Assembly: GCA_937976325.1 (NCBI GenBank)
Contig: CALJSD010000014.1
Coordinates: 1-5,448, forward strand
From: an uncultured Carnobacterium sp.
GTDB lineage: Bacteria > Bacillota > Bacilli > Lactobacillales > Aerococcaceae
Reading direction: 5' to 3'
Length of the DNA stretch: 5,448 nt
The notes under the pieces are model-generated. The model was not told where the DNA came from, searched no databases, and saw only the letters and a list, made by a program, of their open reading frames with translations. Made by a program: the position numbers and the translations under genes. Shown piece after piece: positions 1 to 5,448 of the stretch. Each line of letters opens with the position of its first letter. The first letter of the stretch is position 1.

Positions 1-54
1 GAACCCACACTAACGGTTTTGGAGACCGCTGTTCTACCTTTAAACTATACCCCT
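1..54 (-). tRNA. tRNA-Trp (anticodon CCA), partial, 3' end outside the window
   Basis: Read on the minus strand, the gene starts at 54 with acceptor strand AGGGGTA, followed by a D-arm (stem GTTT/GAAC). The anticodon arm has stem GCGGT/ACCGT and loop CTCCAAA, so the anticodon CCA lies at window positions 22-20 and reads UGG (Trp). The window ends inside the T-arm just after GTTC, so the 3' acceptor strand and any encoded CCA cannot be seen. It lies 30 bases downstream of tRNA-Tyr with no promoter or terminator between them, so the two are almost certainly processed from one transcript. More tRNA genes may follow outside the window, since Tyr-Trp is often part of a longer tRNA array in Lactobacillales. 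Confidence 0.95.
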
Positions 55-84
55 ATATAGTTCTTGAAAATTCAATTCCAATAA

Positions 85-165
85 TGGAGGGGGGCAGATT
101 CGAACTGCCGAACCCGAAGGAGCGGATTTACAGTCCGCCGCGTTTAGCCACTTCGCTACCCCTCC
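85..165 (-). tRNA. tRNA-Tyr (anticodon GTA)
   Basis: This is a complete class II tRNA of 81 bases. The acceptor stem is GGAGGGG (165-159) with CCCCTCC (92-86), and the discriminator A is at 85. The anticodon stem GCGGA/TCCGC encloses loop CTGTAAA, giving anticodon GTA at 131-129. The T-stem is GGCAG/CTGCC around TTCGAAT. A long variable arm between the anticodon and T stems, with a short CC-TTCG-GG hairpin, is what bacterial tRNA-Tyr should have. The bases after the discriminator are TTAT, so the 3' CCA is not encoded and must be added by nucleotidyltransferase. It is the first tRNA of its transcript, with a promoter about 30 bases upstream. Confidence 0.98.
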
Positions 166-193
166 AGCAAATATTAAAATTTCGTACTCAGAT

Positions 194-222
194 ATCTTAC
201 AATAGTTTGAAATAGAATGCAA
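194..222 (-). promoter_or_regulatory. Candidate sigma-A promoter of the tRNA-Tyr/tRNA-Trp transcript
   Basis: On the minus strand a -35-like TTGCAT (222-217) is separated by 17 bases from a -10-like TAAGAT (199-194). This would start transcription near 187, about 20 bases before the first base of tRNA-Tyr. The hexamers are imperfect, but the spacing is optimal. A promoter is needed here because the preceding gene ends in a terminator at 278-234. Confidence 0.55.
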
Positions 223-233
223 GGATTTTACCG

Positions 234-278
234 AAAAAACATAAAGAATCTAGTCAGGTTAGTGGCTAGATTCTTTAT
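234..278 (-). terminator. Rho-independent terminator after the helicase gene
   Basis: A perfect 13-bp inverted repeat (ATAAAGAATCTAG at 241-253, CTAGATTCTTTAT at 266-278) encloses a 12-base loop. On the minus strand it is followed by GTTTTTT (240-234). The stem starts two bases after the stop codon of the helicase gene. The stem is AT-rich but long. It separates the helicase transcript from the tRNA promoter, whose -35 begins about 11 bases further on. Confidence 0.8.
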
Positions 279-280
279 CT

Positions 281-2971
281 CTATTTTAGTTTAGATGTCA
301 CTTTCTTCTTCGAGAAGGTGCGATCTTGTTTATTTCCTAAAGCGTTCAGACGGGCATCCAATAGAATATGGCGTCCTTCTACGCTTCGGGTGTAGATGAT
401 TTCGTATGAGCCAATGTATTTTTCGATATTTGCGACAAAGACGATGACATCTTCTTTTCGCTTATCGAACATACTTGGGACGGCGAAATATTTCGTTTGG
501 TCATTGACCCAAGTCATGGCTCTTAAAATATAGCGCTGGTTCTCGATTGGAGCGAAGAATTCCGATAACGCCTGTGCAAAAATTTCTTTTTCGCGCAAGG
601 TTCCACCCTTTAGATAAGTGGCTGTTTGAATCGAATTCTTATCACCGCGAACGACTCTGGCCTTGCAGTTTTGTGTCTGCAAATGTCCTGACGCGAGCAA
701 GGCTTTTCGGACGGCTTCGGCAAAGAGTTCGAGGCGTTTATACGGGCTCTTGTATAGGAAATATCTCAACCAGACGATATTTAATGCGATCAGCGACAGG
801 ATAAACACTGGATATAAGAGTTGGGACGGTCCGTTCGCAAAGTCGAGAATAATGTAGACAATCAGCTCCGTCAGTGCGATTGCTTGCGCATAGGTTAGAA
901 TTTTCCTTGCATCTGTCAGCAGAACGGTTGGCAAGAACGTCTTGTCCACTGCAACTTCATTAGAGACTTCCATGTCTTCTAGAAGCGGAAGGGATTCATT
1001 CCAGCGTTTTCTTAACTCTTCGCGGTCACGCGAGCGTTCGATGGTTTCTTGATTGAGTTTTGTTAAATCCTTCTTCGTAAACTTGATCGTTCCAAGGTCT
1101 AGGCGATCTACGCCTGATTCAATTGTATTTTCATTATAGTGTAATCCTAAGAACTGCTTCATGCGGCGTTGTAATAATTCCATATCCGGACTATCGATTC
1201 CCACAGCAACCTCTTCGTCTTCTTGCTTCTTGAAGAGTTTTTTCTCCGCCAGATTAATGGACACGAGATGCCAAACGCTACTTGTCTTATTCGGATTTTC
1301 CGGCCAAATACGAATCGCGCGACCTCGCATCTGATTGCTGAGCATAAAACTTCCGACAAAGCTGGCGAGAATCAATGAGTTCACGCATGGCGCATCCCAT
1401 CCCTCTCCTAGAAGAGATTTTGTTCCAATCACGACATGGATTTGCCCTTCTTGGAAGAGCTGCGTCACGGCGCTAACTAAATCATGTTGCGAACCTACTA
1501 AACGCACCTTCACATAGTCCTTCTCGCCAAGTTGCCCCACTGGTTGGAAGGTAATCTTGTCTGGGCCAAAAATAGCCTCTAGACGCGGTTTTACAGCTGT
1601 TGGAATAATTACGAGGCTTCCTGTTAAAACCGCCACAGGAACGTCTAATTGCTGCTCCACAAGCTCTCTACGAAGCACTTCAAAGTACGGTAATACGCCC
1701 AGTTGGCTATATTGAACTTCTGGATTTCCTAAGTGCACCTCAAAGTCTTTTCGAATGAAGTCGGTTAGAATCAATTGTCTCAATTCGCTGCCTAATGTTT
1801 CGTATTCCGCCTTGAAAATTTCTCGGACTGCGTTTAATTTCCCAAGAGATTGATTTAATAGCTGATCGAGTTGTTTATTGCGAAGCAGCTGTACTTGTTT
1901 ACGGTCAATCAACCCGAGCGATTTCAACTCATGTTTCAATTCCTTACAATCTTCTTCGGATAAATCATACCAATGCGGCACGTCGAATAACATTCCCTGT
2001 AAGAGGATTTCAAACCACGCCAAGTCAAATGTTGGAAGCAGGCTTGCCCCGAGTAATTGTTGGAAATGTTTCGGGAACTCGATTCCTTTATGACGTAGGA
2101 AAATCAGTGTTGCCGAGAGGTATTTCGGCTCGTTTAAGAGTTCATCTTCTGAGATCGTTCCATCGAGCGCACGGCTAGTTCTTACCGCCTCACAAAACAT
2201 CGAATCAGACGATAAATTTTTCAAGAAGGCTCTCTTCTGCGTAGAAAACTGATCGAGTTGTTTCTCTTCTTCTTTCGTTGGGAAAGAGAAATACACATAG
2301 TCCTGGTGCGGACACAAACTACCCTCTTTAACGAGTTCGGGAACGGTAATTTCTTCATCGATTTCCCCACACATGGCCACATAACGCTCCCAAAGTGCAG
2401 GCTCCCCTTCGTATGGAGGTGTTGCCGTCAGCGAAATTACACTGATATCCGCAAAGGATTTACGGAAGGTTTCTAGACTCTTCCACCATTCATTTCGCAA
2501 GTGATGACACTCATCGAGGCACAATGTTCCAAGATTTGCTTCCTTAAAGAGCTTAATAATATCCACATCTTTAAAATCAAAGTGCTCGTTCTCGACCACA
2601 TCATCCGTATCCTCGACTTCCGCGTCGCCTTCCAGACGATTGATGGCACTGTGCAACGCTTGATACGTCGCAACGGTGATCGTCTTTGGCTGTTTCAGAT
2701 TTTGCGAAATCATTTCATCGGCTAGACTCGCATCATCCAAAAACGCCTCACGAATACGGTCCACCCACTGCTGACGAATGGTTACAGTCGGCACTAAAAT
2801 AAGCGCCGGCTTACTATTACGACGGATAAATTCAATTCCTAGCGTCGTTTTCCCAGAACCTGGAGCCGCCACCAAATGAATATGGCCATCCGCCATAATC
2901 GAATCGCTCTTTTCTAAAATGCGCTTTTGATACGCTCGCCACTCGCCTTTAAAAGCTAGATGCTCTAACAT
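281..2971 (-). CDS. Superfamily 2 DEAD/DEAH-type helicase with a C-terminal membrane hairpin, function unknown
   Basis: This 896-residue protein is a nucleic-acid-dependent ATPase by its motifs: Q-motif-like WRAYQKRIL (11-19), Walker A APGSGKTT (36-43), motif Ia LVPTVTIRQQW (59-69), Ib VATYQAL (100-106), motif II DECHH (153-157), III SLTATPP (180-186), V GTKSLLGEGWDAP (516-528) and VI QMRGRAIR (547-554). An acidic stretch (about 114-137) precedes motif II. A long, mainly helical region (about 190-440) separates the two RecA lobes. Two hydrophobic segments (about 693-711 and 718-740) with basic residues on both outer sides predict a membrane hairpin, both ends cytoplasmic; residues 745-896 form a domain I do not recognise. 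The start is Met at 2971, because AGGAGG (2983-2978) lies six bases before it; an in-frame GTG at 3001 would precede this site and adds ten residues of poor plausibility. It is a single-gene unit. The layout resembles Res-subunit/COG1061-like helicases, but I see no nuclease motif and no methylase neighbour. Confidence 0.9.
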   Translation of the reverse strand: MLEHLAFKGEWRAYQKRILEKSDSIMADGHIHLVAAPGSGKTTLGIEFIRRNSKPALILVPTVTIRQQWVDRIREAFLDDASLADEMISQNLKQPKTITVATYQALHSAINRLEGDAEVEDTDDVVENEHFDFKDVDIIKLFKEANLGTLCLDECHHLRNEWWKSLETFRKSFADISVISLTATPPYEGEPALWERYVAMCGEIDEEITVPELVKEGSLCPHQDYVYFSFPTKEEEKQLDQFSTQKRAFLKNLSSDSMFCEAVRTSRALDGTISEDELLNEPKYLSATLIFLRHKGIEFPKHFQQLLGASLLPTFDLAWFEILLQGMLFDVPHWYDLSEEDCKELKHELKSLGLIDRKQVQLLRNKQLDQLLNQSLGKLNAVREIFKAEYETLGSELRQLILTDFIRKDFEVHLGNPEVQYSQLGVLPYFEVLRRELVEQQLDVPVAVLTGSLVIIPTAVKPRLEAIFGPDKITFQPVGQLGEKDYVKVRLVGSQHDLVSAVTQLFQEGQIHVVIGTKSLLGEGWDAPCVNSLILASFVGSFMLSNQMRGRAIRIWPENPNKTSSVWHLVSINLAEKKLFKKQEDEEVAVGIDSPDMELLQRRMKQFLGLHYNENTIESGVDRLDLGTIKFTKKDLTKLNQETIERSRDREELRKRWNESLPLLEDMEVSNEVAVDKTFLPTVLLTDARKILTYAQAIALTELIVYIILDFANGPSQLLYPVFILSLIALNIVWLRYFLYKSPYKRLELFAEAVRKALLASGHLQTQNCKARVVRGDKNSIQTATYLKGGTLREKEIFAQALSEFFAPIENQRYILRAMTWVNDQTKYFAVPSMFDKRKEDVIVFVANIEKYIGSYEIIYTRSVEGRHILLDARLNALGNKQDRTFSKKKVTSKLK

Positions 2972-3005
2972 CAGGCTCCTCCTCTCCCTTCGAATCTTCA
3001 CTCTT

Positions 3006-3014
3006 ATTTTATCA
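3006..3014 (-). promoter_or_regulatory. Candidate extended -10 promoter of the helicase gene
   Basis: On the minus strand TGATAAAAT (3014-3006) matches the extended -10 consensus TGnTATAAT with one mismatch. Its -35 position at 17-bp spacing (3034-3029, TTTTAT) is poor, as extended -10 promoters tolerate. Transcription would start near 2999, giving a leader of about 28 bases that contains the AGGAGG ribosome binding site. That start would exclude the upstream GTG at 3001 as an initiation codon. Confidence 0.45.
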
Positions 3015-3087
3015 TTCTTCTCTTAGCAATAAAAGAAAGCGTACCAAGACTTTTAAGTTTCTAAAACTATTTACCTTCTTAGAGCTG

Positions 3088-3155
3088 AAAAACTCCTAGA
3101 GGTGATTACGAAGAATCCACGGATTCGGAGTAATCATACTACCTCTAGGAGTTTC
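3088..3155 (-). terminator. Long-hairpin terminator after the permease-chorismate mutase operon
   Basis: The outer arms AAACTCCTAGAGGT (3090-3103) and ACCTCTAGGAGTTT (3141-3154) pair perfectly over 14 bp. Inside, GATTAC (3104-3109) pairs with GTAATC (3130-3135), leaving a 5-base bulge (3136-3140). After a 3x3 internal loop, GAATC (3113-3117) pairs with GATTC (3122-3126) around a four-base loop. On the minus strand the stem runs into GTTTTTC (3093-3087), a U-tract placed right after the chorismate mutase stop. The plus-strand flank is also T-rich (TTTCATTTTT), so it may work in both directions. Confidence 0.8.
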
Positions 3156-3159
3156 ATTT

Positions 3160-3426
3160 TTAAGCTTCTATTTGTTTTTGTTGATAGTCCTTTGAAACTT
3201 TCATCAAAGTCTCGTACGCTTCTGCCAACTCTTCTTTTAAAGTGGCATCTTTTAAGTAAGACTGCACCTTGGCAATCACTTCTTTCTCGCGACTCGCATC
3301 TAAAATCGCGATACCATTTTCTTTTTTAATACGAGCGACATCGACAACGACTTGCATGCGGCGTTCAAAGAGCGCTACAATCTCGCGGTCGATGGCATCA
3401 ATTTCTGCGCGTTGTTTTTCTAACAC
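3160..3426 (-). CDS. Chorismate mutase, monofunctional AroQ class
   Basis: This 88-residue protein should convert chorismate to prephenate, the committed step to phenylalanine and tyrosine, in the cytosol. It is the usual size for a free-standing all-helical AroQ-class (CM_2) domain, which works as an intertwined dimer. Active-site residues can be placed against the E. coli P-protein mutase domain: R6 (R11), R23 (R28), K34 (K39), D43 (D48), R46 (R51), E47 (E52), and a glutamine near 82-83 for Q88. The helix-1 pattern IDAIDREIVALFERR is typical. The start is a GTG at 3426 with AGGAGG (3439-3434) seven bases before it; no better ATG exists. It lies 17 bases after the permease stop, so the two are almost certainly cotranscribed. 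No fused prephenate dehydratase, dehydrogenase or DAHP synthase domain is present. The name aroQ is avoided because it is also used for type II dehydroquinase. Confidence 0.93.
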   Translation of the reverse strand: MLEKQRAEIDAIDREIVALFERRMQVVVDVARIKKENGIAILDASREKEVIAKVQSYLKDATLKEELAEAYETLMKVSKDYQQKQIEA

Positions 3427-3443
3427 TCGATTTCCTCCTACTG

Positions 3444-4916
3444 TTAAATTCCAAAGAAGACGCCTAATGGGTAACCTACAATAATCGCACTAGCGGCGCT
3501 GAGTAGGAATAGGCCTCCTCCGTATACAAAAGCATCTTTTGCATTTGTCCAACCAGAACCGACCGAAATCGCCACGTACGGCATGCTTGGTGGTGTCATG
3601 AACGCAAGACTCGCCATGAATCCAATCAAGCAGGCAATGGTTCCCGCTTGTACGTCGACGGAGCCTGTTGCATAGACGGTCGTTAATACGGTTGTGACTA
3701 CCGATACGGTTACTAAATTTGAAGAGACATTCGTTTGTAATCCTGCCCAGAGGACGAAGATGATTACGACAAGAATTGGAGCTAGTGTCGCAAACACAGG
3801 TACGAGTGAACTTTCAAGAAGTCCAATCACTCCTAATTCCGGTTTTGTGACAAGAGTTCCCATACTTAAAGTGGCGCCTACCAAGAACATACTTGGCCAG
3901 TACACACCTTTTTGAAGCCCTTCTTGAATCGATAAGAGTGGTTTCCCGTCAAAGGACAGAATCGCCATCACGATGACCCCAATCATCGGCGGGAATGCCA
4001 TTCCTGCAGTTTTTAGGAAGGCTGCGACGTCTGGTAAGAATCCTCCTACGAGTTCTGGTAACACCCATAGTAAGACAACTCCCATGAAAATCAGCACTGT
4101 CGCGGTTTCGCGTTTTGATTTGGCAGGAAGTGCTTCAAGCGATTCCAGTGGTTTCATTTCTACGTTTGATAAATCCACTCTCCAAACAGTTCGAAGAACA
4201 GCCCACATCGCGATAAAGAGCACGAGTCCGGCTGGAATTCCAATCATCATATATTGCGCGTTGGAAATCGCAATTCCTGTCGCATTCTTGTAAAGCGCCA
4301 TGGCTGTCACAGAGAAGACGTGGTTGATTGGCGTCATCGCTGTACCGATTGCCACTGTTGCAAAAAGTACGATCAGGAGCACCGAAGCCTGTCTATCGCC
4401 TTTTTTCAACCCGAGAACGGCCATGATTTCCTCGTAAATCGGGAAGACGATCATAAAGAGAATCGTCGGCGAAATAAAGAGGCTGATGGCAAGAACGCTA
4501 GCGTAAAAGGCCCCGATAAAATGCCATGGAGACTTCCCTGCAAAGGAGCTGCCGAGTGCACGCGCGACGAAACGTCTAAGTGCGGGCGTTTGCTCGAGGG
4601 CGTATGTCATTAAGAATGTAAATAATAGGAAGACAAAGGTTGTATTCCCAAAAGACAAATTAAAAATCTGACCGTAGTTGACGCCTGGAAGCATCCCGAT
4701 TCCTAACATCACATAGCAGAGAACACTTGGCCAGTCTGTTGCGACAAACAGCCATAATAATAAACTGCTAAAGAAGATGGATAGGATGGAGATTGTCGGT
4801 GCTTCAAGCCCAAATAATGGTTGTTGTGTAATGGTTAAATAACCGCTCGTTCCCATGAGAACAGCGCTGAGTGCAACGATCGATAGTTGCAACTTGGTCC
4901 ATGTTTTTCCTTTCAT
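3444..4916 (-). CDS. DASS/SLC13-family anion (dicarboxylate/sulfate-type) permease
   Basis: This 490-residue integral membrane protein has about 11-13 hydrophobic segments across nearly its whole length, with one long hydrophilic loop (about 243-270) between its two halves. The inverted-repeat layout of divalent-anion:Na+ symporters can be seen. Half one has a re-entrant-like SPTILFMIVFP (149-159), then GTAMTPINHV (191-200). Half two has QTNVSSNLVTV (394-404), then FMTPPSMPYVAISVGSG (439-455). These occupy the places of the SNT and GTPPN-type motifs of VcINDY-like carriers, but both SNT motifs are altered, so substrate and coupling ion cannot be assigned. Family members carry succinate, citrate, malate, tartrate or sulfate. 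The ATG at 4916 is preceded by GAGGTGA (4927-4921) at four bases. It is the first gene of an operon with chorismate mutase, which hints at an aromatic or shikimate-type acid substrate; this is inference only. Confidence 0.87.
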   Translation of the reverse strand: MKGKTWTKLQLSIVALSAVLMGTSGYLTITQQPLFGLEAPTISILSIFFSSLLLWLFVATDWPSVLCYVMLGIGMLPGVNYGQIFNLSFGNTTFVFLLFTFLMTYALEQTPALRRFVARALGSSFAGKSPWHFIGAFYASVLAISLFISPTILFMIVFPIYEEIMAVLGLKKGDRQASVLLIVLFATVAIGTAMTPINHVFSVTAMALYKNATGIAISNAQYMMIGIPAGLVLFIAMWAVLRTVWRVDLSNVEMKPLESLEALPAKSKRETATVLIFMGVVLLWVLPELVGGFLPDVAAFLKTAGMAFPPMIGVIVMAILSFDGKPLLSIQEGLQKGVYWPSMFLVGATLSMGTLVTKPELGVIGLLESSLVPVFATLAPILVVIIFVLWAGLQTNVSSNLVTVSVVTTVLTTVYATGSVDVQAGTIACLIGFMASLAFMTPPSMPYVAISVGSGWTNAKDAFVYGGGLFLLSAASAIIVGYPLGVFFGI

Positions 4917-4977
4917 TGGTTCACCTCATTCTTATCTATCCTACCTCATTTTTTAGCAGATTGCTATTGGAAATAAA

Positions 4978-4992
4978 GAGTTTCTGCAAATT
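4978..4992 (-). promoter_or_regulatory. CodY-box-like sequence in the permease operon leader
   Basis: On the minus strand AATTTGCAGAAACTC matches the CodY consensus AATTTTCWGAAAATT at 12 of 15 positions. It lies about 12-26 bases after the predicted transcription start, where a bound repressor would block elongation. CodY commonly represses amino acid biosynthesis and transport genes in low-GC Gram-positives when branched-chain amino acids and GTP are plentiful, which fits an operon with chorismate mutase. AT-rich leaders give chance matches, so this is tentative. Confidence 0.3.
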
Positions 4993-5010
4993 TCTAAGCA
5001 GTTTTCTACT

Positions 5011-5040
5011 ATTATATAGAAGAAATTTTCCTCAAAACAA
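5011..5040 (-). promoter_or_regulatory. Promoter of the permease-chorismate mutase operon
   Basis: On the minus strand a perfect -10 TATAAT (5016-5011) lies 18 bases after a weak -35-like TTGTTT (5040-5035). Transcription would begin near 5004, giving a leader of about 88 bases before the ATG at 4916. The -35 overlaps the U-tract of the preceding gene's terminator, so the two signals share sequence. The leader has only short inverted repeats (for example CTGC/GCAG) and no riboswitch or T-box that I recognise. Confidence 0.6.
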
Positions 5041-5062
5041 AAAGCCGGGCACGAAGCCCGAC
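5034..5062 (-). terminator. Rho-independent terminator after ribU
   Basis: On the minus strand GTCGGGC (5062-5056), loop TTCGT and GCCCGGC (5050-5044) form a GC-rich 7-bp stem with one G-T pair, extended by one A-T pair. It is followed by TTTTTGTTTT (5043-5034). It begins six bases after the stop codon of the RibU-like gene, and is the strongest terminator in the window. Confidence 0.93.
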
Positions 5063-5068
5063 TCTGGA

Positions 5069-5448
5069 TTAATGTTCTAATTTTAAGGTTTGCGCTAAAC
5101 GTTTGTACATTAACATCGCAAGTACACTATTTAGACCGAACTTCACGATATTAAATGGAAGTAATGCGAATGCCATTAATGACCCTAAGTCTGTTACCAA
5201 TGGGTTTAATGCATGTGCTGCGGCCACGATTTTTTCCATTGGGAAGTTCATCGCTGTTGCGTAAAGTGGGAACATCACGAAGTAGTTCGCTGTGAGCAAC
5301 ACCACTGTCGCTGAAATTGTACCGATGACTAAGCTGATCACCGCTGATTTGAAATTACGGCGACGTTGATAGTAAAGCACTGCTGGCAACATAAAGCTTA
5401 AGCTACCGATTAAGTTCACTGTTTCTCCGATTCCAAAAGTCATTGACC
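5069..5448 (-). CDS. ribU: ECF transporter S component, RibU-like (riboflavin uptake), N-terminus outside the window
   Basis: The last 125 residues or so of a small membrane protein are visible; the frame stays open to the window edge, and the Met at 5443 is internal, since family members are usually 170-210 residues. RibU binds riboflavin (and in some species FMN) at the outer face and works with the shared EcfA/EcfA'/EcfT energising module, coded elsewhere. The visible part has about four hydrophobic segments. Features typical of RibU are GETVNLIGSLSFMLPA (the end of a helix and its loop), a basic loop YYQRRRNFK, then ANYFVMFPLYA, and the C-terminal LPFNIVKFGLNSVL helix. This assignment rests on remembered family patterns; another S component is possible but less likely. 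Such genes often have an FMN riboswitch upstream, which would lie outside this window. It ends in its own strong terminator, so it is separate from the permease operon. Confidence 0.78.
   Translation of the reverse strand, partial: SMTFGIGETVNLIGSLSFMLPAVLYYQRRRNFKSAVISLVIGTISATVVLLTANYFVMFPLYATAMNFPMEKIVAAAHALNPLVTDLGSLMAFALLPFNIVKFGLNSVLAMLMYKRLAQTLKLEH

Noticed and set aside
40..222. 60-residue minus-strand open frame across the tRNA region
   Set aside because: It is a translation of tRNA-Tyr and part of tRNA-Trp; the GGVAKWLNAADCKSAPS-type peptide is a well-known false protein from tRNA-Tyr genes.
1..280. tRNA-linked integration site for a genomic island carrying the helicase
   Set aside because: The helicase lies on the 5' (promoter) side of the tRNA genes, whereas integrases normally use the 3' end; I see no integrase or repeated tRNA 3' fragment here.
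547..2725. Several plus-strand frames of 60-85 codons and short minus-strand frames inside the helicase gene
   Set aside because: All are out-of-frame or antisense to a protein with clear SF2 motifs, and none has start signals or recognisable protein sequence.
2404..2971. Restriction-modification system based on the Res-like helicase
   Set aside because: No PD-(D/E)XK or other nuclease motif was recognised in the protein and no methylase or specificity gene lies in the window, so a restriction enzyme call is not supported.
3056..3068. Small palindrome AGTTT-CTA-AAACT upstream of the helicase promoter as an operator
   Set aside because: It is only 5 bp per arm in AT-rich sequence and lies about 55-70 bases before the predicted start; likely chance.
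3973..4613. Two plus-strand open frames of 106 and 119 codons
   Set aside because: They lie antisense to the well-supported permease, have no ribosome binding site, and their composition (rich in Cys, His, Arg) is that of a shadow frame.
4917..5004. Riboswitch or T-box in the permease operon leader
   Set aside because: The leader of about 88 bases has only 4-5 bp inverted repeats, no T-box sequence and no terminator/antiterminator pair.

Overview
The window comes from a low-to-moderate GC Gram-positive bacterium, most likely a member of the Lactobacillales. The signs are strong AGGAGG-type ribosome binding sites, GTG as well as ATG starts, short AT-rich spacers with U-tract terminators, a tRNA-Tyr followed by tRNA-Trp with no encoded CCA on the Tyr gene, a free-standing AroQ-class chorismate mutase, and a RibU-type ECF riboflavin S component. 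I cannot name a genus from the sequence alone. Every supported gene is on the minus strand, so transcription runs from high to low coordinates.

In transcription order: (1) 5448-5069 is the C-terminal part of a RibU-like ECF transporter S component, cut by the window edge and closed by a GC-rich terminator (5062-5034). (2) A perfect -10 (TATAAT) lies directly behind that terminator and begins a two-gene unit: a DASS/SLC13-type anion permease (4916-3444) and, 17 bases later, a monofunctional chorismate mutase (3426-3160). A CodY-box-like sequence lies in the untranslated leader. The unit ends in a long, nearly 70-base hairpin terminator (3155-3088). (3) A single gene (2971-281) with its own extended -10 promoter codes for an 896-residue superfamily 2 helicase. 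It carries a helical insertion between its two RecA lobes and a predicted two-helix membrane hairpin near the C-terminus. It ends in a 13-bp hairpin terminator (278-234). (4) Right after that is a tRNA promoter (222-194), then tRNA-Tyr(GTA) and a truncated tRNA-Trp(CCA), which continue out of the window.

The genes fall into separate transcription units. The RibU, permease and chorismate mutase segment is metabolic: vitamin uptake, anion uptake and aromatic amino acid synthesis. The permease-mutase pairing suggests a shikimate-pathway or aromatic-acid link for the transporter, but this is inference from context. The helicase is the least explained gene. It has every motif of an SF2 ATPase, no recognisable nuclease or methylase partner in the window, and a membrane segment that is rare in this superfamily. 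That makes it the best candidate here for an undescribed function, possibly a membrane-tethered nucleic-acid sensor or defence protein, though nothing in the window proves it. There is no CRISPR array, insertion sequence, attachment site or integrase, and no gene-free stretch longer than 300 bases.
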